DNA from: Gammaproteobacteria bacterium
GTDB lineage: Bacteria > Pseudomonadota > Gammaproteobacteria > Halothiobacillales > Halothiobacillaceae
Length of the DNA stretch: 18,222 bases
NCBI GenBank assembly: GCA_029335925.2
Contig: JARJMX020000042.1
Location: 1-18,222 of the forward strand
Reading direction: 5' to 3'
The notes under the pieces were generated by a model. That model was given only the letters and a program-made list of their open reading frames with translations, made no database searches and was not told the origin of the DNA. Positions 7,918-14,484 of the stretch are shown here, one piece after another. Both the position numbers and the translations under genes were made by a program. The first letter of the stretch is position 1; the number at the start of each line of letters is the position of its first letter.

Positions 7918-9081
7918 ATGAGTAGCAACACCTCTACCCCACCTTTGCAGCTTGAACCCTATCTCAAACTGCTTGCCGAACGGGGGGGCTCGGATCTGTT
8001 CTTTACCACCGGCGCCCCGCCTCAGATCAAAATCGAAGGCGAGATGCGCTCCGTGGGCCAGGCCCCTTTGCCACCCGGAGGGGGGCAGCGCATCATCTAT
8101 CCCGTCCTTACCCCGGAGCAGATCGCTCACTTCGAGAAGGAGTTGGAGCTGAACTTTGCCATCTCCCTTGACGGGTATGGCCGTTTCCGTGTCAATGTGT
8201 TCATGCAGCGGGGCGAGATCGCTGCCGTAATTCGCCACATCAAAGAACGCATCCCCAGCTTTGAGGAGCTGCGTCTACCCTCGCATCTGCGCGATCTGGT
8301 GATGGAGGACAATGGTCTGATTCTGGTGGTCGGTGCCACCGGTTCGGGCAAGTCCTCGACCCTCGCCGCCATGATCGACTATCGGGTGAAGAACCGCAGC
8401 GGCCATGTCCTGACCATTGAGGACCCGATGGAATTTGCCTTCAGACATGGCCGCTCCATCGTTAATCAGCGCGAAGTCGGCGTCGATACCCACTCCTATG
8501 CCAGCGCCCTCAAGGAAGCGATGCGCGAAGCGCCGAACGTGATCCTGATCGGCGAGATCCGCGATAAGGAGACGATGAGTCATGCCATCGCCTTTGCCGA
8601 TACCGGCCACTTGTGCTTGTCCGCCCTCCACTCCACCAACAGCTATCAGGCGCTGGATCGCATGCTGCGCTTTTTCCCGCCTGAGGCGCGTGACCAACTG
8701 TTGATGGACCTCTCGCTCAACCTCAAAGCCATCATCTCCCAGCGCTTGGTGATGGGCGTGGACGGCAAGCGTCTGCCGGCGGTCGAGGTGCTGCTCAATT
8801 CGCCCTACATCAGCGACCTGATCCGCCGCGGGCGGGTGGACGAGATCCCTGCCGTCATGGCCAAGGGTGGCATCACCGGCATGCAGACCTTCGACCAGGC
8901 CCTGTTCGACCTCTACCAGCAGGGCTTGATCAGCAAGGAGGAGGCGCTGCGCCAGTGCGACTCCCGCCGCGACCTGGAGTGGCGTATGAACTTTGGTGAC
9001 GAGCCCATCTTCCAGGGCGTTGCCGAGCCCGAGGTGGGCGCGTCCGAGTCCCCTTCTATTCCAACGCTGCCGCCGATCTGA
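7918..9081 (+). CDS. Second PilU-like PilT/PilU family ATPase
   Basis: Encodes 387 residues, starting six bases after the preceding pilU stop; the ribosome site is weak. It is a complete PilT-class ATPase. Walker A is GATGSGKSS (139-147). The Asp box reads TIEDPMEF, Walker B is NVILIGEIRD, and the His box reads SALHSTNSYQALDRM. The shared tail MQTFDQALFDLYQQGLIS is also present. Relative to the first PilU it has a Gly/Pro-rich insertion LPPGGGQ near residue 51, PMEF for PIEF, LHSTNS for LHANNA, and an acidic/proline-rich C-terminus (about 365-387). All catalytic motifs are intact, so it is probably a functional third motor or helper subunit rather than a relic. Its specific role cannot be told from sequence. 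Confidence 0.9.
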   Translation: MSSNTSTPPLQLEPYLKLLAERGGSDLFFTTGAPPQIKIEGEMRSVGQAPLPPGGGQRIIYPVLTPEQIAHFEKELELNFAISLDGYGRFRVNVFMQRGEIAAVIRHIKERIPSFEELRLPSHLRDLVMEDNGLILVVGATGSGKSSTLAAMIDYRVKNRSGHVLTIEDPMEFAFRHGRSIVNQREVGVDTHSYASALKEAMREAPNVILIGEIRDKETMSHAIAFADTGHLCLSALHSTNSYQALDRMLRFFPPEARDQLLMDLSLNLKAIISQRLVMGVDGKRLPAVEVLLNSPYISDLIRRGRVDEIPAVMAKGGITGMQTFDQALFDLYQQGLISKEEALRQCDSRRDLEWRMNFGDEPIFQGVAEPEVGASESPSIPTLPPI

Positions 9082-9105
9082 AGCGTGGCTCACCCCCGCC
9101 CTAAT

Positions 9106-9125
9106 CCCCCCTGACAAGAGGGGGG
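9106..9125. repeat. C/G-tract hairpin after the PilU-like gene
   Basis: CCCCCCT (9106-9112) pairs with AGGGGGG (9119-9125) around the loop GACAAG, 25 bases after the stop codon. No T-run follows, so termination by this hairpin alone is uncertain. It also marks the point where the adjacent decayed EAL coding fragment stops being recognisable, so it may be part of an inserted repeat. Confidence 0.5.
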
Positions 9126-9127
9126 GC

Positions 9128-9360
9128 GACCGTTGCCAGCGCAGCAGGGCCTTCGCACCGCAGACCGGGCCGGTGGCGAGTCCAGCCTCGGCGGGTAGTA
9201 GAGCAGGAATTTACTGCACTCCAGCGCGCGGTGCAGGGCGTTCTTGAGCTTCAGGTGCTCAAGGGTGCGCTGGTTCATCTTCGGCGAGTAGAACCGTGGG
9301 TGTGGCGCCCCCGATCCTTGCTAGTCCATCGCGGTGATGGAGGTTGCGCAGGTCCGCGTG
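9128..9360 (-). pseudogene. Decayed fragment of a GGDEF-EAL cyclic-di-GMP protein
   Basis: Read on the minus strand, 9291-9180 encodes FYSPKMNQRTLEHLKLKNAL, continuing to FLLYYPPRLD. This is the unmistakable junction between a GGDEF domain and the start of an EAL domain. One base is missing near 9180; shifting frame gives LATGPVCGAKALLRWQR, which matches the conserved EAL entry LATG..VGAEALLRW. There the catalytic Glu of EAL is replaced by Lys. Upstream, a second frame carries KDRGRHTH (the AKDRGR end of GGDEF), with frameshifts and a TAG in between. Nothing of the remaining EAL domain follows; the match ends at the C/G hairpin. It is non-functional. The stretch 9361-9480 may hold more of its 5' part, but I could not confirm that. 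Confidence 0.75.
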
Positions 9361-9493
9361 GTAGTGGACGGGCGTTTCGCGTAGGGCCTGGTCGAGGATG
9401 CTGAGGTTGGAGCTCACCCTGGAGGAAGAGGGCACGGGAGAGGTTGTCGTCCGCTTCCGATGGGGCCGACGAATCAACTATAGTCCATGGACT

Positions 9494-9652
9494 TAGGGAA
9501 CCGCTGAATAACTGAGCGGTTCCTGTCCTAGGCAGGGATGCCCCGACGCGAACAAGGGTGCAAGTCCTTGATTCGCGAAGGCCACCGCGAATTCACTTCG
9601 CGGTGAGCCGAGCTGAAAAAATCCATGGATGGATTTTTTCAGTATTTCCCTA
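9494..9652. mobile_element. Candidate MITE-like, hairpin-rich element (about 159 bp)
   Basis: The two ends are imperfect inverted repeats. The left end reads TAGGGAACCGCTGAATAA from 9494. The right end, read inward on the minus strand from 9652, is TAGGGAAATACTGAAAAA, giving 14 of 18 identical. Each end begins with TA, compatible with a TA target duplication. Inside are three perfect hairpins: GGAACCGCT/AGCGGTTCC (9497-9505, 9515-9523), CACCGCGAA/TTCGCGGTG (9583-9591, 9597-9605) and CTGAAAAAATCC/GGATTTTTTCAG (9613-9624, 9631-9642). No transposase is encoded. The right end overlaps the TAG stop of the phosphofructokinase gene. A structured 3' untranslated region is the alternative. Confidence 0.5.
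9613..9642 (-). terminator. Perfect 12-bp hairpin just after the phosphofructokinase stop
   Basis: The arms CTGAAAAAATCC and GGATTTTTTCAG surround a 6-base loop, seven bases beyond the pfp stop codon. The A6/T6 runs lie inside the stem rather than after it. It could slow or end transcription from the minus strand, but it is not a textbook intrinsic terminator. It is also the right-hand hairpin of the MITE-like element. Confidence 0.4.
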
Positions 9653-10903
9653 GGGTTTGCCCGTCCATGGCGGCAGCCTTTTCGCCACGCGCGCCAGGCG
9701 CAATTCGGCAAAGATGGGCAGTCCATCGCGGAAAGGAGGAATGTCCTCGCCCTGGATTAGGGGGCGCAAGTAGCGGCGCGCCGCGGCGGTGATGCCATAG
9801 CCATCGGCCCGGATGTAGTCTGCAGGTACGGGGAGCTCGACGTCGGCTACCGCCTCCAGCGGCACGCCTTCGAGGGTCCACAGGTAGGGCTCATCCGAGG
9901 TGCGGCGGATGGCAACCATCACGTCGGTGCGCCCTTCGAGCGCGAGGCTGACCGCCGCCGCGCCACAGGCATAGGCCTGCTCCACGTCCACGCGCGAGGC
10001 AAGATGGCGGGCGGAACGCTGGAAGTAGTCGGACACCGCCCAATGGGTCTTGTAACCATGTCCACGGGTGAGCTGGGCGAGGCGCGGGGCCAATCCGCCA
10101 AGCTGCTCATGGCCGAAGGTCGGGCTGGTGGTGGCCTGGGCGCAGAACCGGTCACCGCACATCAATCCTTCGGCGGCAACCACAATGCACCAGCCATGCC
10201 GGGCCACGACCTCATCCAGTTTGGCGAGGAAGCGCGCCTCATCGAAACTGACCTCGGCAAGCAAAAGGATGAGGGGGGCGTCGTCTTCCTCGAAGGCCAG
10301 GCCTGCAGCGGCCGCCAGCCACCCGGCGTGGCGGCCCATCACTTCCAGAATGAACACCTTGGTCGAGGTCCCGGCCATGGCCGCAAGATCCAGACTGACC
10401 TCACGCACGCTGGTGGCGATGTATTTGGCGGCCGAGCCGAAACCGGGGCTGGTGTCGGTTTGTGGCAGGTCGTTGTCGATGGTCTTGGGGATGCCAATGA
10501 CGGTTAAATCCAAGCCCCTCGCGCGAGCGAAACGCGCCACCTTGGCCGCGGTGAGCATGGAACCGCCACCGCCGTTGTAGAAAAAGTAGCCGATGTCATG
10601 CGCCCGTAGTACTTCCACCAGGCGCTCGTACTGCTCCGGGTGGTTCGCGGGATCATCCAGATCCGCCCGGCAGGAGCCGAAGGCCCCACCGGGGGTGTGG
10701 CGCAGCGCGGCGATCTGGTCGGCGTCCTCCAGCGAAAGGTCGTACAGGTCCTCGTGCAGCACGCCGAGGATGCCGTCGCGCGCGGCCAGAACCTTGCCGA
10801 AGGCTTCCGGATGTCGGTGTGCGGTCTCGATCACGCCACAGGCGGAGGCATTGATGACGGCGGTCACGCCGCCGGACTGGGCATAGAGGATGTTGCGGGG
10901 CAT
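9650..10903 (-). CDS. pfp: 6-phosphofructokinase, pyrophosphate-type family
   Basis: Encodes 417 residues from the ATG at 10903, whose MPRNILYAQSGG matches the family N-terminus. A longer reading would need a TTG at 10927 and is less likely. It interconverts fructose 6-phosphate and fructose 1,6-bisphosphate in the cytoplasm. Motifs: AQSGGVTAVINAS (8-20), LRHTPGGAFGSCR (67-79), PKTIDNDLPQTD (139-150) with the catalytic Asp region, PGFGS (153-157) and EVMGRHAGW (187-195). Lys140 is the residue associated with PPi use. However, the phosphate-loop region reads NGGGGS (110-115), where relatives usually have an Asp before the Ser. This leaves the phosphoryl donor in doubt. It is divergent from fbp and its stop lies in the end of a repeat element. 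Confidence 0.9.
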   Translation of the reverse strand: MPRNILYAQSGGVTAVINASACGVIETAHRHPEAFGKVLAARDGILGVLHEDLYDLSLEDADQIAALRHTPGGAFGSCRADLDDPANHPEQYERLVEVLRAHDIGYFFYNGGGGSMLTAAKVARFARARGLDLTVIGIPKTIDNDLPQTDTSPGFGSAAKYIATSVREVSLDLAAMAGTSTKVFILEVMGRHAGWLAAAAGLAFEEDDAPLILLLAEVSFDEARFLAKLDEVVARHGWCIVVAAEGLMCGDRFCAQATTSPTFGHEQLGGLAPRLAQLTRGHGYKTHWAVSDYFQRSARHLASRVDVEQAYACGAAAVSLALEGRTDVMVAIRRTSDEPYLWTLEGVPLEAVADVELPVPADYIRADGYGITAAARRYLRPLIQGEDIPPFRDGLPIFAELRLARVAKRLPPWTGKP

Positions 10904-10914
10904 GGGGCTTTCGA

Positions 10915-10943
10915 TTGTCGCCGACAAGGCTCAAAGCTATTAT
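10915..10943 (+). promoter_or_regulatory. Possible sigma70 promoter for fbp
   Basis: TTGTCG (10915-10920) and TATTAT (10938-10943) are separated by 17 bases, four and five of six matches to the -35 and -10 consensus. It lies in the 88-bp gap between the divergent pfp and fbp genes and would start transcripts about 40 bases before the fbp ATG. Confidence 0.4.
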
Positions 10944-10991
10944 GCGAGCGTGATATTTCCAAGATATTGCCCTCACTAAAAGGAGCTCGGC

Positions 10992-11996
10992 ATGCAGATC
11001 GGTACCAGTCTCACTCACTTTTTGATCGAGAATCAGCGCACCCACGCGGGCGCCACCGGCGAGTTCACCTTGCTGATGAACGATATCGTTAGCGCGTGCA
11101 AGGTTATCTCCAGTTACGTTAACAAGGGCAACCTGATCGGCGTGCTCGGCTCCGCCGAGACCGAGAACGTGCAGGGCGAGACTCAGAAGAAGCTGGATGT
11201 CATCACCAACAACGTGTTCACCAATACCCTCGCGCGCGGCGGTCAGGTGGCAGCCTTGGCCTCGGAAGAAATGGACGCAGTCTACAACCTGCCGGCCACC
11301 GCCCGTCGCGGCAAATACCTGGTGGTGTACGATCCGCTGGATGGCTCGTCCAATATCGACGTCAACGTGACAGTTGGCACCATCTTCTCCATCCTGCGCG
11401 CGCCGGAAGGTGTGGCCAATCCGACCGAGCAGGACTTCCTGCAGGCTGGTACCGAGCAGGTCGCGGCCGGTTATTGCATCTATGGGCCATCCACCATCAT
11501 GATTCTCACCACCGGTCATGGGGTAAACGGCTTTACCCTGGATAAGGATATCGGTGAGTTCATGCTCACCCATCCGAACATCACCATACCGGCCGATACC
11601 GCCGAGTTCGCCATCAATATGTCCAATCAGCGCTTCTGGGAAGAGCCGGTGCAGAAGTACGTCGCCGACTGCATCGCTGGCGAGACCGGCCCTTTGGGCA
11701 AGCGCTACAACATGCGCTGGGTCGCCTCCATGGTGGCCGAGGTGCACCGCATCCTCACCCGGGGCGGCATCTTCATGTACCCCATCGACAGCAAGACCCG
11801 CGATAAGGGGGGCAAACTGCGCCTGATGTATGAGGCCAATCCCATGTCCATGATTGTCGAGCAGGCCGGCGGCATGTCCATCACCGGTTACGAGCGCATC
11901 ATGGAGATCCAGCCCTCCAAGCTGCACCAGCGCGTGCCGGTCATCCTCGGCTCCAAGAACGAAGTGCAGAAGGTGTGGGACTACCACAAGGGCTGA
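10992..11996 (+). CDS. fbp: Class I fructose-1,6-bisphosphatase
   Basis: Encodes 334 residues, the normal class I length. It hydrolyses fructose 1,6-bisphosphate to fructose 6-phosphate, serving gluconeogenesis and the Calvin cycle in autotrophs. Metal and substrate motifs are intact: SEEMD (91-95), [15 protein letters not shown] (111-125), [12 protein letters not shown], and the C-terminal [25 protein letters not shown] at 10981-10985 lies six bases before the ATG. A strong intrinsic terminator follows at 12019. The divergent neighbour is the phosphofructokinase that can run the reverse reaction, so the pair controls one metabolic node. The Calvin-cycle role is inferred from the overall gene content. 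Confidence 0.97.
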   Translation: MQIGTSLTHFLIENQRTHAGATGEFTLLMNDIVSACKVISSYVNKGNLIGVLGSAETENVQGETQKKLDVITNNVFTNTLARGGQVAALASEEMDAVYNLPATARRGKYLVVYDPLDGSSNIDVNVTVGTIFSILRAPEGVANPTEQDFLQAGTEQVAAGYCIYGPSTIMILTTGHGVNGFTLDKDIGEFMLTHPNITIPADTAEFAINMSNQRFWEEPVQKYVADCIAGETGPLGKRYNMRWVASMVAEVHRILTRGGIFMYPIDSKTRDKGGKLRLMYEANPMSMIVEQAGGMSITGYERIMEIQPSKLHQRVPVILGSKNEVQKVWDYHKG

Positions 11997-12018
11997 TGCT
12001 TCCCGCGCCTTCCTCCGT

Positions 12019-12050
12019 GAACCCCGCTTTGGCGGGGTTCGCTGTTTTTT
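12019..12050 (+). terminator. Intrinsic terminator after fbp
   Basis: GAACCCCGC (12019-12027) and GCGGGGTTC (12032-12040) form a perfect 9-bp stem with loop TTTG, followed by GCTG and six T residues (12045-12050). It lies 22 bases after the fbp stop. Confidence 0.92.
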
Positions 12051-12064
12051 GAACACATTTGCGT

Positions 12065-12367
12065 ATGAACGACTCCATCGACTGCATCATTTACAAAAGT
12101 CGCCTGAAGGACGGCATGTACCTTTATCTGCGCGCCGACATGCCGTATGACGAGGTGCCCGAACCCCTGCGCCAGCGGATGGGACGCAAGCCCGCGGAGG
12201 TCATGCGCCTTTGTCTGACGCCAGGACGCAAACTGGCGCGTGAGGACGTAGTGACGGTGATGACCAATTTGCGCAAGCAAGGCTTCCATCTGCAGCTGCC
12301 GCCGACCGACGAGTACCTGGCGACCTGGGACAATGAGAAGTTGGGCCTGCGCGCACGCAAGGGGTGA
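12065..12367 (+). CDS. ycgL: YcgL family protein
   Basis: Encodes 100 residues from the ATG at 12065; a TTG two codons earlier is less likely. The YcgL-domain pattern is clear: CIIYKSRLKDGMYLYL near the N-terminus, LTPGRKLAREDVVTVMTNL in the middle, and KQGFHLQLPP toward the end. The family is restricted mostly to gammaproteobacteria and its biochemical role is unknown. The ribosome site is weak. It is separated from fbp by the terminator, so it should have its own promoter, and it is convergent with cysQ, with only 14 bases between the stop codons and no convincing terminator there. Confidence 0.92.
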   Translation: MNDSIDCIIYKSRLKDGMYLYLRADMPYDEVPEPLRQRMGRKPAEVMRLCLTPGRKLAREDVVTVMTNLRKQGFHLQLPPTDEYLATWDNEKLGLRARKG

Positions 12368-12381
12368 GAGAAGGGAATCCC

Positions 12382-13182
12382 TCAGGTCGAGGGGAGGAAG
12401 GCGGACCAGTCGATTTTGGCATCGCCGAACACAAAGAACTCCGGATTGCGCAGCGATTCCTTGCTGTTGTAGCAAAGGCGGTGCATGGCGGTGTCGGTCA
12501 TAAAGCCCCCCGCCTCCTCGACGATGCACTGGGCGGCGGCGGTGTCCCATTCGAAGGTGGGGCCGAGGCGGGGATAGAGGTCCGCGGTACCTTCGGCCAC
12601 CAGGCAGGATTTGAGCGCACTGCCCATGGGCAAGCGAGTATGTGCGCCTAAGGCCTTAAGGTAGGCCCGGATGCGTTCATTCTCATGCGAGCGGCTGGTG
12701 GCCACACGGGGCGGGATGGTCGCCTGAGGATGGGCTTGGATGCGCAGCGGCTGGGAGTCCGTCCACTTCCACGCCCCGCCGCCGCGTCGAGCGCCGTAGG
12801 TGACGCCAAGGGCCGGCGCGTGCACCACCCCGAGCACGGCCTCCTGGCCGTCGATCAGGGCGATGTTGACGGTGAACTCGCCATTGCGCTTGATAAACTC
12901 ACGGGTGCCGTCAAGCGGATCGACCAGCCAGTACTGCGACCACTGCAGGCGGGTGGCATAGGGGATGTCCGCACCCTCCTCGGACAGCATTGGCAGCTGT
13001 GGGGCGAGTTTGCGCAGGCCCGCCTCGATCAGGCGGTGGGCGGCAAGATCCGCTGCGGTGACCGGGGTATGGTCGCTCTTGGCGACAATATCGAATTTTC
13101 CAGCATAGATGCGCATGATGGCCTCGCCGGCCTCCAGGGCCAGGCGGCGCACGGCCTCGAGCAGCGCGTCGTCGATCTTCAT
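12382..13182 (-). CDS. cysQ: 3'(2'),5'-bisphosphate nucleotidase CysQ
   Basis: Encodes 266 residues of the inositol-monophosphatase superfamily. It likely removes the 3'-phosphate from PAP (and PAPS), clearing the by-product of sulfate activation. The magnesium-site motifs are intact: LSEEG (66-70), WLVDPLDGTREF (85-96) and WDTAAAQCIVEEAGG (212-226); GSALKSCLVAEG (187-198) also fits. The start MKIDDALLEA at 13182 is chosen from the usual CysQ N-terminus, with AAGGG shortly upstream. An ATG at 13245, overlapping the nudE stop as ATGA and adding 21 residues, is a real alternative. It is transcribed with nudE, a common pairing in gammaproteobacteria. Confidence 0.93.
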   Translation of the reverse strand: MKIDDALLEAVRRLALEAGEAIMRIYAGKFDIVAKSDHTPVTAADLAAHRLIEAGLRKLAPQLPMLSEEGADIPYATRLQWSQYWLVDPLDGTREFIKRNGEFTVNIALIDGQEAVLGVVHAPALGVTYGARRGGGAWKWTDSQPLRIQAHPQATIPPRVATSRSHENERIRAYLKALGAHTRLPMGSALKSCLVAEGTADLYPRLGPTFEWDTAAAQCIVEEAGGFMTDTAMHRLCYNSKESLRNPEFFVFGDAKIDWSAFLPST

Positions 13183-13241
13183 CCGGCCCTTGTCTCCCTC
13201 GGGCATCCTGCCCAGGGCTCCTTCGGGGAGCGGTGCTCGAC

Positions 13242-13799
13242 TCATCTCCGGCCCTCGCCAGCAAGGTACTCGCGGGTCATGAACAGCGCGGCCAGGGTGC
13301 GGGCCTCGCTGCACTCGGGCAGGCTGATCAGCTCCCCGAGTCGCTCGAGCGGCCAGGGGACGACCTCGATCGGCTCCGGCTCATCGCCCGGCAAGGGTGC
13401 ATGGTGCAAATCGCGGGCAAGAACGACAAAGGTGCGCTGGCTGCTGTAGCCGGGGGCGAGGGTCAGTTCGCCCAAAAGCTCGGCGCGGTGGGCACCGAAG
13501 CCAGTTTCCTCGCGCAATTCCCGCACCCCGGCTGCAAGTGGTGACTCGCTGTCTTCGATCCGGCCCTTTGGTAGGCCGAGTTCGTAGCGGTGCAGACCGA
13601 CGGCATATTCGCGAGTCAACAACACCTCGCCAGCGGCGTTGAGTGCCACGGTCAGCACCGCTCCGTGTGGGCTGCCTACCAGACGCTCGTAACGGGTCTC
13701 GACGCCGTTGGAAAAGCGCAGGTGCACCTCCTCGATCTTGAAGATGCGCGTCCGTGCGAGGGGGGTGACGGCAAGGATGGATGGTTTGATGCGGCTCAT
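13242..13799 (-). CDS. nudE: ADP compounds hydrolase NudE
   Basis: Encodes 185 residues from MSRIKPSILA at 13799; upstream in-frame codons lie antisense to the thioredoxin-like gene and are not homologous. The complete Nudix box is visible at about 79-101: G-x5-E-x7-RELREETGF. Upstream are YELGLPKGR and the YAVGLHRYE stretch typical of NudE. The enzyme hydrolyses ADP-linked dinucleotides such as ADP-ribose, Ap3A and NADH. The stop overlaps the alternative cysQ start (ATGA at 13242-13245). It is divergent from the thioredoxin-like gene with just 19 bases between start codons. Confidence 0.93.
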   Translation of the reverse strand: MSRIKPSILAVTPLARTRIFKIEEVHLRFSNGVETRYERLVGSPHGAVLTVALNAAGEVLLTREYAVGLHRYELGLPKGRIEDSESPLAAGVRELREETGFGAHRAELLGELTLAPGYSSQRTFVVLARDLHHAPLPGDEPEPIEVVPWPLERLGELISLPECSEARTLAALFMTREYLAGEGRR

Positions 13800-13818
13800 T
13801 GCCGCATCATAGCTCGAT

Positions 13819-14343
13819 ATGTCGCAAGAAAAACGCCCTTTTTGCTCGCGACTGCCGCGTTGGTTGCTGGAGGCCTTCGTGCTGTTCGCCATCATCCTCG
13901 CCCTGCGCGCCTGGCATGCGCCCAAGATGACGGGCGAAATCCTGCCGCGCCTCGCTGGCCAGACCCTGACGGGGCAAGAGGTCGATACGGCGGCCTTGGC
14001 CGGGCAAGGTTTTATCGTGCACATTTGGGGTAGCTGGTGCCCGGTCTGTCGCATGGAGCTTTCCGGCATGGCGCGGCTGGCACGCGATGTGCCTGTGGTA
14101 AGCATCGCCTGGCGTTCGGGGGATGATGCAGCGGTGCGCGCCTTCCTTGCCGGAGAGGGCGTAAAGCTGCCCGTAATCAACGATCCGGATGGACGCCTGG
14201 TCGCCGGGTTTGGGGTGAAGGGGGTACCGCTGCACCTGGTGGTCGATGGGGCAGGCCGCATCCGCTTTATCGAGACCGGCTACACCACCAGCTGGGGGCT
14301 CAAGGCCCGCCTGTGGTGGGCCAAGCGCGTCAGCGCACGATGA
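13819..14343 (+). CDS. Membrane-anchored thioredoxin-like protein (ScsD/TlpA type)
   Basis: Encodes 174 residues. A single N-terminal hydrophobic segment (about 16-31) after a basic stretch acts as a signal anchor, placing the thioredoxin domain in the periplasm. The active site is WCPVC with Cys74 and Cys77, and the cis-proline is in KGVPLHL (Pro137). The size and CPVC motif match protein disulfide oxidoreductases of the ScsD type, linked to copper tolerance or disulfide reduction. TlpA/ResA-like cytochrome c maturation is a less likely alternative. No good ribosome site is seen upstream of the ATG. Confidence 0.88.
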   Translation: MSQEKRPFCSRLPRWLLEAFVLFAIILALRAWHAPKMTGEILPRLAGQTLTGQEVDTAALAGQGFIVHIWGSWCPVCRMELSGMARLARDVPVVSIAWRSGDDAAVRAFLAGEGVKLPVINDPDGRLVAGFGVKGVPLHLVVDGAGRIRFIETGYTTSWGLKARLWWAKRVSAR

Positions 14344-14484
14344 AGGTTAAGGCCATGTTCAGCCACCCCTCAAACCAGGCCTCGTCGCTGAGCCGCTTTC
14401 CGGCATCGCGCACGTCTTAAGTCCAGCGACCTGACGGGTGAGGTAAGTAAGTTTTGCTAGAAGACCAAGAACGGCCCGAGTTTC

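Noticed and set aside
9259..9477. A 72-codon minus-strand frame next to the EAL relic
   Set aside because: It runs out of frame through the recognisable GGDEF-EAL residues and has no domain of its own.
9493..9726. A 77-codon minus-strand frame that could be a small protein
   Set aside because: It starts out of frame inside the pfp 3' end and then runs through the hairpins of the MITE-like element. A repeat read as protein is the simpler explanation.
10904..10927. An eight-residue longer start for the phosphofructokinase
   Set aside because: It would require a TTG start and would run into the candidate fbp promoter; the family N-terminus begins at the ATG at 10903.
10653..12056. A 467-codon open frame on the minus strand across fbp
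   Set aside because: It is antisense to a complete fructose bisphosphatase and runs out of frame into the phosphofructokinase gene; no family resemblance was seen.
14340..14420. A 26-codon plus-strand frame overlapping the thioredoxin-like gene's stop as ATGA
   Set aside because: It has no ribosome site of its own, low-complexity Ser-rich composition and no recognisable similarity.
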